64,000 nt of DNA from assembly GCA_035536935.1 (NCBI GenBank), contig DATLNC010000082.1, forward strand, positions 7,943 through 71,942, written 5' to 3'. A program made the position numbers and the translations under genes. Below the pieces are notes generated by a model, which worked only from the letters and a program-made list of their open reading frames with translations, had not been told where the DNA came from and did not search any database. This document shows positions 30,512 to 38,168 of the stretch, piece by piece. This DNA is from DATMER01 sp035536935. Lineage in GTDB: Bacteria > Acidobacteriota > Thermoanaerobaculia > Multivoradales > UBA5704. Numbering within the stretch: position 1 is the first letter of the stretch; every line of letters starts with the position of its first letter.

Positions 30512-32937
30512 GTCTTCACTCCCAGGAAAAGATAGACCGAGAGCACAGCGAACACCGCGCTCGGACTCCAGACCGCCACCGCCGGAGGTAGCGCGCCGGC
30601 TTCCCCAAGAGTCGTGAAGAACGCGAAGATCCCCAGGAAGACGATTCCCAGGACCACGGAAAGACCCAAGCCATAGAGTGCCCCCTGCCGTCCCAGGCGG
30701 AACGCGAAGGGAAGGGCTACCAGGGCCATCACCAGCGATACCACCGGGAAGGCGATCTTGTTCTGGAGCTCCACTTGGAGCTCGGGTACCGGCTGACCGC
30801 TGTCGCGCAGCTCGTCGATATAATCTTTGAGCTCGTTGTACCTCATCTGCTCCGGGGGCCGGATCTCCGACTCGAAGTAGTCCGGCGTCTCCGGGTAGCG
30901 GACGATCTTGTCGTCCGTAAAGCGGAGGTAGTCGGTAACCTCCACGCTATTGAACGTCCGCGACCAGCCATTGGAGAACTTCCATACATCCCCGAGGAAG
31001 ACGGCGGAGTCCGCGACAAGCCTGCGAGAGAGGCGGTGGTCCTCGTCGAAATCAAAGACCTGCAGCCTCTGGAGCGAGGGCCGCTGCGGGTCATAGTGCA
31101 GATAGTTGTAGATGTAGCGGCCCTGCCCGAACAGCCACTGCCGGTCGGCCCGCCGGTAGGTCCTCACGGTCTCGCTGCCGCGGATGCGGTCCTTCAGTTG
31201 GGCGACCTTGGCGTTCGAGGCCGGCAGCACGGCCGATTCGAGATAGCCGCAGAACAGCGTCACGAGCAGCGAAGCGGCCAGGGCCGGCAGGGCCAGGCGG
31301 TAGAGGCTCATGCCGAGCGCCTTGCAGGCAGTGATCTCGTTGGTGCGCGCGAGCAGGCTGAAGGTCATCAGCGTGGTCACCAGCACCACGATCGGTGCGA
31401 TGTCGTAGAACATCTGGAGAGACTGGTACTTGTAGTAGTTCAGCACCAGGGTGGAAGAGACTTTGTTCTTGAGGATCTCGTCGATCGTCTCGCTCAGATC
31501 GAAGATGACGAAGAGAGACACCCCAGAGAGCACGACCAGAGCGAAGACCATCGTGAAGCTCCGGACCACGTAACGGTCGAGCAGGTTCGGGAAGGCCAGC
31601 CTCGGGCGGGGGAGCAGAAGCACCAGCTCCGGCCGCGCCTTGCGCCGACGCTCGACCTGCCCGACGGGAGGCTCCGCCGTCTCCTGTCCGGCCCGCCGTT
31701 CCTGCTGATCGCGCTCCAGACGGCGCTCCTGCCGGCGCTTCTTCAAAAAGAGCAGACCCCGCCAGACGTCCTGACGGACCCAGCGGTCGAGACGGCTCTG
31801 GAGGAGGCTCTTGTCCTTGTTCCGCCGCATGAGGAGGAACAGGCCTCCGGTGGCCATGAGTACGTTCGGGGCCCACATGCCCACCCAGCCCGGGATGCGT
31901 CCGTAGCGCGCCGTCTCCTCGCCATTGCTGAGCAGGATGTAGTAAAGGAGGATCACCCCGATCGAGAGCGCGAAGCCGGAGGCCTTGCCGCCCCGGCGAT
32001 TGTTGATCCCCAGGGGAAGGGCAAACAGGCCGAAGACCAGGCAGGCGGCCGGGATCGAGAATTTCTTGTGGATCTCGACCTCGGCCAGATTCCGCTGCTC
32101 GGCGGAAGCCGTCGGGTCCCCTTTCAAGTCCTGCAGCTCTTCCAGGGTGAGCTCGCGGATTCCCTTGGAGACCGAGATCTTGGCCTTCTGCTCGGTGGTG
32201 AACTGCTCCTCCAATATGAGATCGAGCCGCCGGTGGCGGCTGATCTCGTAGCGATCCGGTGAGTTCAGGTTCACCTTGTGGCGGATCGCATTGTAGAGCC
32301 GGAGCACGACGCGCTCGCCGTCCGGCTCTACCCGGACCTCGCCCCAGTCGGCGATGGTGATCTCGTTGTCCTCGCCACTGGGCACCGATTCAGCCAGGAA
32401 CACCCCCTTCCAGCGCTGCTCGCCCTCCGGCGTCTCGAAGACGTAGAGGACCTTGCCCTCCCATTCCTCGTAGAAGACCCGCGGCTGCACCTGCTGGGCG
32501 ATGCTCTGCGTGGTGATCTCCAGCCGGAGCTGCTGCAGCGCGTGGTTGCCCCAGGGCAGGGCGTAGACCATCAGCCAGGTGTTCAGGAGCGCGAAGAGGA
32601 ACGACATGAAGAGGATTGGCCGGTAGAGCATCAGCAGGCTGAGGCCGGACGACCGCATGGCGATGAGCTCGCTATCGGACGACAGGCGACCCACGGCGAT
32701 GAGGATGCCGAACAGCAGCGACATCGGCAGCGTGAGCACGACGATGTTCGGCAGCGTCAGCAGCAGCAGCTCGCCGACTATGGAGATCGGCAGGCCCCGC
32801 CGGATGATCATCTCGGCCGAGTCGAACAGGAAGCGCAGCAGAAGGATGAACGTATAGACTAGGAGTCCCAGCGCGAGCGGCCCCAGAATCTCGGAGAGGA
32901 TGTAGCGGTCGAGTCGGAAACGACGGATGCGCAGCAC
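30508..32937 (-). CDS. LptF-LptG fusion, LPS transport permease
   Basis: An 809-residue protein carrying two complete LptF/LptG-type (YjgP/YjgQ) permease halves. The first half (residues 1 to about 385) has six membrane helices around a periplasmic beta-jellyroll (LDRYILSEILGPLALGLLVY at the start; AMRSSGLSLLMLYRP as the coupling region). A charged cytoplasmic linker of about 60 residues (KKRRQERRLERDQQERRAG) joins it to the second half, which starts LLDRYVVRSFTMVFALVVLS and has AGALGM-like ACKALGMSLYRLALPA. The two halves are normally separate proteins, so this is a single-chain heterodimer. With LptB (45 kb) and the LptC/A protein it moves LPS to the outer membrane. Confidence 0.9.
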   Translation of the reverse strand: MLRIRRFRLDRYILSEILGPLALGLLVYTFILLLRFLFDSAEMIIRRGLPISIVGELLLLTLPNIVVLTLPMSLLFGILIAVGRLSSDSELIAMRSSGLSLLMLYRPILFMSFLFALLNTWLMVYALPWGNHALQQLRLEITTQSIAQQVQPRVFYEEWEGKVLYVFETPEGEQRWKGVFLAESVPSGEDNEITIADWGEVRVEPDGERVVLRLYNAIRHKVNLNSPDRYEISRHRRLDLILEEQFTTEQKAKISVSKGIRELTLEELQDLKGDPTASAEQRNLAEVEIHKKFSIPAACLVFGLFALPLGINNRRGGKASGFALSIGVILLYYILLSNGEETARYGRIPGWVGMWAPNVLMATGGLFLLMRRNKDKSLLQSRLDRWVRQDVWRGLLFLKKRRQERRLERDQQERRAGQETAEPPVGQVERRRKARPELVLLLPRPRLAFPNLLDRYVVRSFTMVFALVVLSGVSLFVIFDLSETIDEILKNKVSSTLVLNYYKYQSLQMFYDIAPIVVLVTTLMTFSLLARTNEITACKALGMSLYRLALPALAASLLVTLFCGYLESAVLPASNAKVAQLKDRIRGSETVRTYRRADRQWLFGQGRYIYNYLHYDPQRPSLQRLQVFDFDEDHRLSRRLVADSAVFLGDVWKFSNGWSRTFNSVEVTDYLRFTDDKIVRYPETPDYFESEIRPPEQMRYNELKDYIDELRDSGQPVPELQVELQNKIAFPVVSLVMALVALPFAFRLGRQGALYGLGLSVVLGIVFLGIFAFFTTLGEAGALPPAVAVWSPSAVFAVLSVYLFLGVKT

Positions 32938-32962
32938 GGGCCGATTCTATGAGGAAACCCCT

Positions 32963-33367
32963 ATGAAAGTTCGCCTCGAACGCCGATTCCGGTTCAGTGC
33001 CAGTCATCTCTATCGCCGACTGGACTGGAGCGAGGAGGAGAACCGCGCCCGGTTCGGCAAATGCGCGAACCTGCCGGGGCACGGCCACAACTACCGCCTG
33101 TTCGTGACGGTCGAGGGGGAAGTCGATCCGCAGACCGGGTTCATCATCGATCTGGGTACCTTGGACAGCCTGGTCACCGCAAAGGTAGTCGACCGGCTGG
33201 ACCACCAGCACCTCAACTCAGCCCTCCCTGAATTTGAGGAGGGCGGGAAGATCCCTTCGAGCGAAAACCTCATCCTCTGGATTCTGGGCCAGCTTCAGGA
33301 TCTCCCGGTGGTCAAGCTCCGCCTGGAGGAGGACGAGGATCTCGCTGCGGAATGGCTCGGCGGCTAG
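32963..33367 (+). CDS. 6-pyruvoyl-tetrahydropterin synthase / QueD family protein
   Basis: A 134-residue T-fold enzyme. The zinc ligands are in FSASHLY and GHGHNY, with the catalytic Cys in GKCANLPGHGHNY. LDHQHLN supplies the catalytic Asp-His pair, and SSENLILWILGQL with the C-terminal Glu finishes the active site. The sequence FGKCxNxxGHGHNY is closer to 6-pyruvoyl-tetrahydropterin synthases than to classic QueD. The reaction (biopterin or queuosine precursor) is not decided; no other pterin or queuosine gene is in the window. The start at 32963 has GAGG upstream; longer frames cross the lptFG start. Confidence 0.85.
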   Translation: MKVRLERRFRFSASHLYRRLDWSEEENRARFGKCANLPGHGHNYRLFVTVEGEVDPQTGFIIDLGTLDSLVTAKVVDRLDHQHLNSALPEFEEGGKIPSSENLILWILGQLQDLPVVKLRLEEDEDLAAEWLGG

Positions 33368-33383
33368 TCGCCGGCTAACCGGG

Positions 33384-33412
33384 TTGACATAATGTGCCTT
33401 ACCAGAATTAAT
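33384..33412 (+). promoter_or_regulatory. Promoter-like sequence pointing into parB antisense
   Basis: TTGACA (33384-33389), 17-bp spacer, ATTAAT (33407-33412). It lies between convergent queD-like and parB genes. Transcription from it would run antisense to the end of parB. No gene follows it in that direction. Confidence 0.35.
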
Positions 33413-33455
33413 GCAGAGGCGCAGAAAAGCAGCGTCTGGCCGGCGATCAGCCGGC

Positions 33456-34328
33456 TCAGGCGGTCTCTTTGCGGAGGTCCAGGAGGATCTGTTCGAGCGC
33501 GCGGATCAGGTCTTCCTTGTCCACCTCGCTCTGCCGGAACGTCATCGAGAGGTTGTAGCTACGGTCGGGCGACTTGAACTTGAAGACGTACGGCCGGCGA
33601 CGGCCGCCCTTGGGGCCCTTGTCACGGCGGAGACGCTGCCGGAGGTCGTCACGGTTCAGGCCACGGCGCGCGACCTCTTCGAGGAGCCCGATCATCTCCG
33701 TCTCCTCGCCGGCCTTGAGCACTTCCAGCAGCAGCGACTTGGACGTCAAGGCGAGTGCCTGGACGGTGTCGCGGACGCGTGGCGGCATTTGCAGCAAGGA
33801 CAGGCTCTCGGTGATCACCGTCCGGGACTTGCCCACGGACGTGGCGATCTCCTCGTGCGTGTACTCGTGTCGTTCCGCCAGCAGCCGGTAGCCTTCAGCC
33901 TCTTCAAAGGGGGTCAGATCCTTGCGCTGCAGGTTCTCGATGAGGGCGATCTCGAGAGCTTCCTGCTCCGAGACGTCCATCTCGATGACCGGCACCTCGT
34001 AGAGGCCCGCTTCCTGAGAGGCTCTGTAACGCCGCTCGCCGGAGATGATCCGGTAAAGGACTCCGGCCGGGGCTTCCTCCTCGGACTCGGGCCGGGGCCG
34101 GACCAGGATCGGTTCCAGGATTCCTTTCTCGCGGATGGAGGCCACCAGCTCGTCCAGGTCACCCATGGTGGATCGAGGCTGGTTCGGGTCGGGCTCCAGG
34201 GTCGACAGGGGTACCATCTTCCCCACCGGCGTCTCATGGCGGGCCGTCAGCTCTTCCACGAAGTGCGTGTCGTGGCGCATCTTCACGCGCATGGGCAGGC
34301 CGCCGCGCTTGCGGGACGGTTCAGACAC
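33456..34328 (-). CDS. parB: Chromosome-partitioning protein ParB
   Basis: A 290-residue ParB/Spo0J protein. The N-terminal CTPase domain shows PNQPRSTMGDLDELVASIRE, GILEPILVRP, ISGERRYRASQEAG and EIALIENLQRKDLTPFEEA. The parS-binding helix-turn-helix is YTHEEIATSVGKSRTVITES. The C-terminal 60 residues (FKFKSPDRSYNLSMTFRQSE) form the dimer domain. The GTG at 34328 has GAGGAGG nine nt upstream and overlaps the end of parA; the longer frame starting at 34436 is inside parA. No parS site was seen in the window. Confidence 0.92.
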   Translation of the reverse strand: MSEPSRKRGGLPMRVKMRHDTHFVEELTARHETPVGKMVPLSTLEPDPNQPRSTMGDLDELVASIREKGILEPILVRPRPESEEEAPAGVLYRIISGERRYRASQEAGLYEVPVIEMDVSEQEALEIALIENLQRKDLTPFEEAEGYRLLAERHEYTHEEIATSVGKSRTVITESLSLLQMPPRVRDTVQALALTSKSLLLEVLKAGEETEMIGLLEEVARRGLNRDDLRQRLRRDKGPKGGRRRPYVFKFKSPDRSYNLSMTFRQSEVDKEDLIRALEQILLDLRKETA

Positions 34329-35079
34329 GGCTAAGGACCTCCTCGGAAAGGCGGTAATACTCGTAGGCTCCCGTGGACCGCGGGGCGAAGGTGAAGATCG
34401 ACTCGCGGTAGGCCGGGCTCTCTTCCAGGCGGACACTCTTGGTGATCACCGTATCGAACACCTTGGTTCCGAACACGTGCTGGATCTGCTCGTAGATGTC
34501 CTTCGCGAGCAGGGTCCGTTTGTCGTACATGGTAATGAGTGCGCCCAGGATCTGGAGCTCTGGGTTGGCTCTCACCTTGATCTTGTCGATGGTCTCGAGC
34601 AGGTCGTCCGTCCCTTCCAGGGCAAAGTAGCTGGCCTGGATCGGGATCAACACGTGAGTCGCCGCGACCAGGGCATTCACCGTGATGATGCCCAAGGTTG
34701 GAGGCGTGTCGATGATGACGTAATCGTATTGTTCCTGGACGGACTGGAGCTCGTCCTTGAGACGAAAGTGACTGTCCAGCTCGCCGATTAGCTTGGCCTC
34801 GACCTTGGCGAGGGCGATCGTCGATGGCGCTATGGCCAGGTTCTCGACCTTCTCGGCAGGCTTGATGATATCGGAGAGATGAATGTGAGGCTCGGTCAAG
34901 GCATCATAGACCGACTGCTTGAGCTCGTGGATGTCCAGAAAGGACATCGAGCTGTTGGCCTGCGGGTCCATGTCTACCACGAGGGTGCGGACGCCCTTGC
35001 TGGCCAGGGCGGCGGCGAGATTGATGGCGGTCGTGGTCTTCCCGACGCCGCCTTTCTGATTGGTGATCGCAATGATCAT
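34321..35079 (-). CDS. parA: Chromosome-partitioning ATPase ParA
   Basis: A 252-residue deviant Walker ATPase that loads on the nucleoid and works with ParB in segregation. MIIAITNQKGGVGKTTTAIN holds the deviant Walker A with signature lysine, VVDMDPQANSS the A' motif and IIDTPPTLGIITVNAL the Walker B. Length and motifs fit chromosomal ParA/Soj. The Met at 35079 aligns with the family start; the frame extends to 35151 without ribosome site. It shares an 8-nt overlap with parB. Confidence 0.93.
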   Translation of the reverse strand: MIIAITNQKGGVGKTTTAINLAAALASKGVRTLVVDMDPQANSSMSFLDIHELKQSVYDALTEPHIHLSDIIKPAEKVENLAIAPSTIALAKVEAKLIGELDSHFRLKDELQSVQEQYDYVIIDTPPTLGIITVNALVAATHVLIPIQASYFALEGTDDLLETIDKIKVRANPELQILGALITMYDKRTLLAKDIYEQIQHVFGTKVFDTVITKSVRLEESPAYRESIFTFAPRSTGAYEYYRLSEEVLSRV

Positions 35080-35186
35080 GAGCGACGGCAGTCTAGAAGA
35101 AGGACCCCACCGGGTCAAGCAGGGCCCCAACTCATGTCGGCGCGCCGACAATGGCGCTAAATGGAAGAAAACGTGCTAGTTAGCTC

Positions 35187-35687
35187 CTACATCGTCCATT
35201 TGCCAAGCTCTTCCGGGCTGATCTCTTCCAGCCACTTCTTGAGCCGCTCCTCGTCGCTTGCCTGGCCTATCATTTCGGCTGCCTGGGCCTTGTCGAGGAC
35301 GCTGCGGAGCACAAAGATGGGCGCATCGGCGCGCAGTGCCAAGGCGATCGCATCGCTTGGCCGGGCGTCGATGTTGACGCTACGACCGTCCTGCTGCACG
35401 TGGATGACCGCGAAAAAGGTGCTCTCCTTCAGATCGGAGATGACGATCTTCTCCACTCTCGCGCCGAGCTGCTCGAGCATGAGGCGCAGGAGGTCGTGGG
35501 TCATGGGACGAGGGGGCTCAACCCCCTCGATGCGAAGGGCGATCGCATTGGCTTCGAAGACGCCGATCCAGATCGGCAGGAAGAGCTGGCTCTGGGTGTC
35601 CCGGAGAATGACAATGGGAACGTTGGACGAGGGGTCCAACATCAGACCTCGGATCTCGACTTTCAGTTCCTGGTTGGGGTCGCTCAT
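35187..35687 (-). CDS. Bifunctional nuclease family protein (DUF151)
   Basis: A 166-residue protein. Family phrases: VEIRGLMLDPSSNVPIVILR, LPIWIGVFEANAIALRIEG, PMTHDLLRLMLEQLGARVEK, VNIDARPSDAIALALRADAP and a Glu-rich C-terminus. Plant and Thermotoga members show RNase and DNase activity; the bacterial role is unclear. A promoter (TTGACC-N17-CAGAAT) ends only 6 nt before the ATG, so the mRNA is probably leaderless. It lies after miaB but has its own promoter. Confidence 0.85.
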   Translation of the reverse strand: MSDPNQELKVEIRGLMLDPSSNVPIVILRDTQSQLFLPIWIGVFEANAIALRIEGVEPPRPMTHDLLRLMLEQLGARVEKIVISDLKESTFFAVIHVQQDGRSVNIDARPSDAIALALRADAPIFVLRSVLDKAQAAEMIGQASDEERLKKWLEEISPEELGKWTM

Positions 35688-35693
35688 GGACCT

Positions 35694-35722
35694 ATTCTGA
35701 GGTCCGCTCTTCAGGAGGTCAA
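35694..35722 (-). promoter_or_regulatory. Promoter of the DUF151 gene, leaderless start
   Basis: On the minus strand TTGACC (35717-35722), 17-bp spacer, CAGAAT (35694-35699), then 6 nt and the ATG (35685-35687). Transcription would begin at or within a base or two of the start codon. Confidence 0.45.
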
Positions 35723-35738
35723 GCCAAGGCCTCAGGTG

Positions 35739-37049
35739 CTAATACCGCTCGCCGACCAGGCTGTGGGCGAGCGCTGATCGGACCTTGACGCGGGTCATCT
35801 GGCCGAGCGTGGCCGGCTCGGAGCCGATCTGGAAGTGCACCATCCGATGGCAGGAGGTCCGACCCAACTGGAAGCCCGGCTGCTTGCCCCAGCCCGTCAC
35901 AATCACCTCGTACTCCTCCCCCACCAGGTTCTCGTTGATCTCTCGCTGGATTTCTTCCTGGAGGCGGAAGAGACGCTGCAGGCGCTCGGAGGCGAGGGCC
36001 GGATCGACCGCTGCGCCGAGGCGCGGCGCTGCCGTTCCAGGACGCGGAGAGTACTTGAAGGCGTAGAGGGCCGAGAACCGGACCTCGCGCAGCAAGTCGA
36101 GAGTCTGCTCGAAGTCGTCGTCGGTCTCGCCCGGGAACCCTACGATGATGTCGCTCGAGAGGGCGAGGCCGGTACGGGCCGCACGGAGCTGAGCAACCAG
36201 GTCCAGGTATTCCTCGCGTGTGTAGCCGCGGCCCATGCGGCGGAGCACCGTATCCGATCCCGACTGCACGGGCAGGTGCAGGTACGGACAGATGTTCGCG
36301 TGGCGGCCTACCTGCTCCACCATGCGCGGCGTGAAGTCACGGGGGTAGGAGGTCACGAACCGAAGCCGCTGGAGGCCCGGCAGCGAGGCCACGGCGTTCA
36401 GCAGATCGGCGAAGTCATGGTCTCCGTGACGCCAGTGGTTCACCGTCTGCCCGAGCAGCTCGATCTCCATGAAGCCGTACTCCAGGAGGTGCTCCACTTC
36501 GCGCAGGATGTCCGACATGGGCCGGCTCTGCTCCGGGCCACGGGTCTGGGGCACGATGCAGAAGGTGCAGTTCTTGTTGCACCCCTCGATGATCGTCACC
36601 ATTCCCTTGTATTCGCCGTTCCGGGATACGGCGTCGATGTCGTAGTGCCGGTTCTCCGGAAAGCCCGTGGCCACCACCCGCTCGCCCGCTCGTCTCTTGG
36701 CCACGACCTCGTTCAGCTCCCCTACCCTGCCCGGTCCGAGCACGAAGTCGAGGTCCGGAACCCGCGCCAGGGCCCTCTCTCCTTCCTGCTGGGCCACGCA
36801 GCCGCAGAGGCCGATGAGGAGGTCCTGCCGGTCCCGCTTGAAGAGCCGGTACTCCCCGAGCCGTGAGTAGACCTTCTGTTCGGCCTTGTCACGCACGCTG
36901 CAGGAGTTGAGGAGGATGACGTCCGCATCTTCCGCGTGAAGCGTGGGCAGCACGCCCTGCTGCATGAGCTGGCCGAGCATGCGCTGGCTGTCCAGCTCAT
37001 TCATCTGGCAGCCCCAGGTCTCGATGAAGACGCGGCGAGGACGTGTCAT
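35739..37049 (-). CDS. miaB: tRNA-2-methylthio-N6-dimethylallyladenosine synthase MiaB
   Basis: A 436-residue radical SAM methylthiotransferase acting on A37 of tRNAs. The three N-terminal iron-sulfur cysteines are in TWGCQMN (Cys14), LNSCSVR (Cys50) and GCVAQ (Cys84). The radical SAM motif is CNKNCTFCIVPQTRG. HLPVQSGSDTVLRRMGRGYT and DIIVGFPGETDDDF are typical of MiaB, and the last 60 residues are a TRAM RNA-binding domain. It uses dimethylallyl-modified tRNA, a product of DMAPP. It overlaps the upstream lipoprotein gene by 4 nt. Confidence 0.95.
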   Translation of the reverse strand: MTRPRRVFIETWGCQMNELDSQRMLGQLMQQGVLPTLHAEDADVILLNSCSVRDKAEQKVYSRLGEYRLFKRDRQDLLIGLCGCVAQQEGERALARVPDLDFVLGPGRVGELNEVVAKRRAGERVVATGFPENRHYDIDAVSRNGEYKGMVTIIEGCNKNCTFCIVPQTRGPEQSRPMSDILREVEHLLEYGFMEIELLGQTVNHWRHGDHDFADLLNAVASLPGLQRLRFVTSYPRDFTPRMVEQVGRHANICPYLHLPVQSGSDTVLRRMGRGYTREEYLDLVAQLRAARTGLALSSDIIVGFPGETDDDFEQTLDLLREVRFSALYAFKYSPRPGTAAPRLGAAVDPALASERLQRLFRLQEEIQREINENLVGEEYEVIVTGWGKQPGFQLGRTSCHRMVHFQIGSEPATLGQMTRVKVRSALAHSLVGERY

Positions 37050-37801
37050 CTGCCGTCCTCTTCAACTACCGGAGGGTCGATTACCTTGTGCTCATTCGAG
37101 GGCTCGGGCTCTTCCTTGGGCTCCTCGTCGACGCCTTCGCGGAGCCAACCCGGCAGGGCGCCGGCGGTCCGGCCTTCTTCGAGAAGCTCCGACAGCTCGG
37201 TCCTGGCGGCCTCGGCCTCGGCACGGGCTTCTTCCAAACGGTCCAGAACGCGGTCCCATTCCGGCTTGACCTGGCCACTGCGCACGTAGGGATCGTTCTC
37301 GGCGTAGAAGCGCCGGCGCCATCCGGCCGCGCTCTGCTCCAGCTCCTTGACGTCGTCCGCGGCCTTGCGCCAGCGTAGCCTGACCTCCAGGGCGCGGCTT
37401 CGCCAGTACTGCTCGTCGCGGATCGGCGCCTTGTCCGCAGTCTCCTCGACCTCCGCCTTCTTGGCGGGCGTGGCGACCGTGATCTGTCCCTTGGCAGCGT
37501 ACTGCTTGATGTTCTTGTCGGTGATCACGTGCGCGGGCGGCGCGGCATGGGCTCGCTGCTCGCGCGCGGCCCTCGCCTTGTCGGCAAGGGTAGTGGCGGA
37601 GCTCTCCTTCTCACCTCCGGAGTCGATGACGACAGTGTTCGGAGGGAGCGACGGTGGCGTAGGGGCTGGTGCGGGAGTGATTGCAGGAGTCGGTTCGGGA
37701 GCAGCCGGTTTTGCCTTGGGGACTGGCGCTGGCGGCAACATCGGCGATACGGCGCAACCTGCTGCAAGCAGCACCAGGAGAAGCAGCTTAGGCACGGCCA
37801 T
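37046..37801 (-). CDS. Lipoprotein with Pro-rich linker and coiled coil
   Basis: A 251-residue lipoprotein. The signal MAVPKLLLLVLLAAGC ends in a lipobox, Cys16. Residues about 20-60 are Pro/Ala-rich (PPAPVPKAKPAAPEPTPAIT), a typical spacer through peptidoglycan. The second half is charged helix (RSRALEVRLRWRKAADDVKE, RVLDRLEEARAEAEAARTEL), likely coiled coil. It ends EEDGR. The start at 37801 lies inside the end of the cupin gene (14-nt overlap). No family recognised; it may be a periplasmic scaffold. Confidence 0.7.
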   Translation of the reverse strand: MAVPKLLLLVLLAAGCAVSPMLPPAPVPKAKPAAPEPTPAITPAPAPTPPSLPPNTVVIDSGGEKESSATTLADKARAAREQRAHAAPPAHVITDKNIKQYAAKGQITVATPAKKAEVEETADKAPIRDEQYWRSRALEVRLRWRKAADDVKELEQSAAGWRRRFYAENDPYVRSGQVKPEWDRVLDRLEEARAEAEAARTELSELLEEGRTAGALPGWLREGVDEEPKEEPEPSNEHKVIDPPVVEEDGR

Positions 37802-38141
37802 AGCGGTCTTCGAGACGGACCACATCTTCGAGCTCCGGGGTCGACACCTCGATGATGTCGCAGCCGTTCTCGCCTGCGACCATCCGGTGCTTGGTGAACG
37901 GTCGGATCCGGTAGGACTCGCCGCCACGGAGGGTGGTCGTGACCAGGTTGCCGTCCTCTTCCACGAGCAGCTCCACCTCGCCCTCGGCCATGTAGAGGGT
38001 CTCATCCTTGACCTCGTGGTATTGGAGGGACAGGGCCTGGCCCGAGTTCACGTGCAGGATCTTGCCCACGTAACGATCGGTGTGGGCGAAGATCAGCTCA
38101 TACCCCCACGGCTTTTCGATTCGGCGGATCGGTGTACGCAT
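37788..38141 (-). CDS. Cupin, mannose-6-phosphate isomerase type II-like
   Basis: A 117-residue single cupin domain. KPWGYELIFAHTDRYVGKIL and LSLQYHEVKDETLYMAEGEV match the C-terminal cupin of bifunctional mannose-1-phosphate guanylyltransferases/isomerases, including metal-ligand His and Glu. FRIPP-like SYRIRPFTKHRMVAGEN holds the second His. It would be a sugar-phosphate isomerase or epimerase-like enzyme, or a sugar sensor; it lies just downstream of ptsI, so a link to sugar phosphate metabolism is plausible. Confidence 0.8.
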   Translation of the reverse strand: MRTPIRRIEKPWGYELIFAHTDRYVGKILHVNSGQALSLQYHEVKDETLYMAEGEVELLVEEDGNLVTTTLRGGESYRIRPFTKHRMVAGENGCDIIEVSTPELEDVVRLEDRYGRA

Positions 38142-38168
38142 TCGGATCGGTACCTCACTGGTTGGCGA

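Noticed and set aside
33456..35079. parS site or replication origin near parAB
   Set aside because: I saw no TGTTTCACGTGAAACA-like 16-mer, no DnaA-box cluster and no dnaA, gidA or rpmH nearby.
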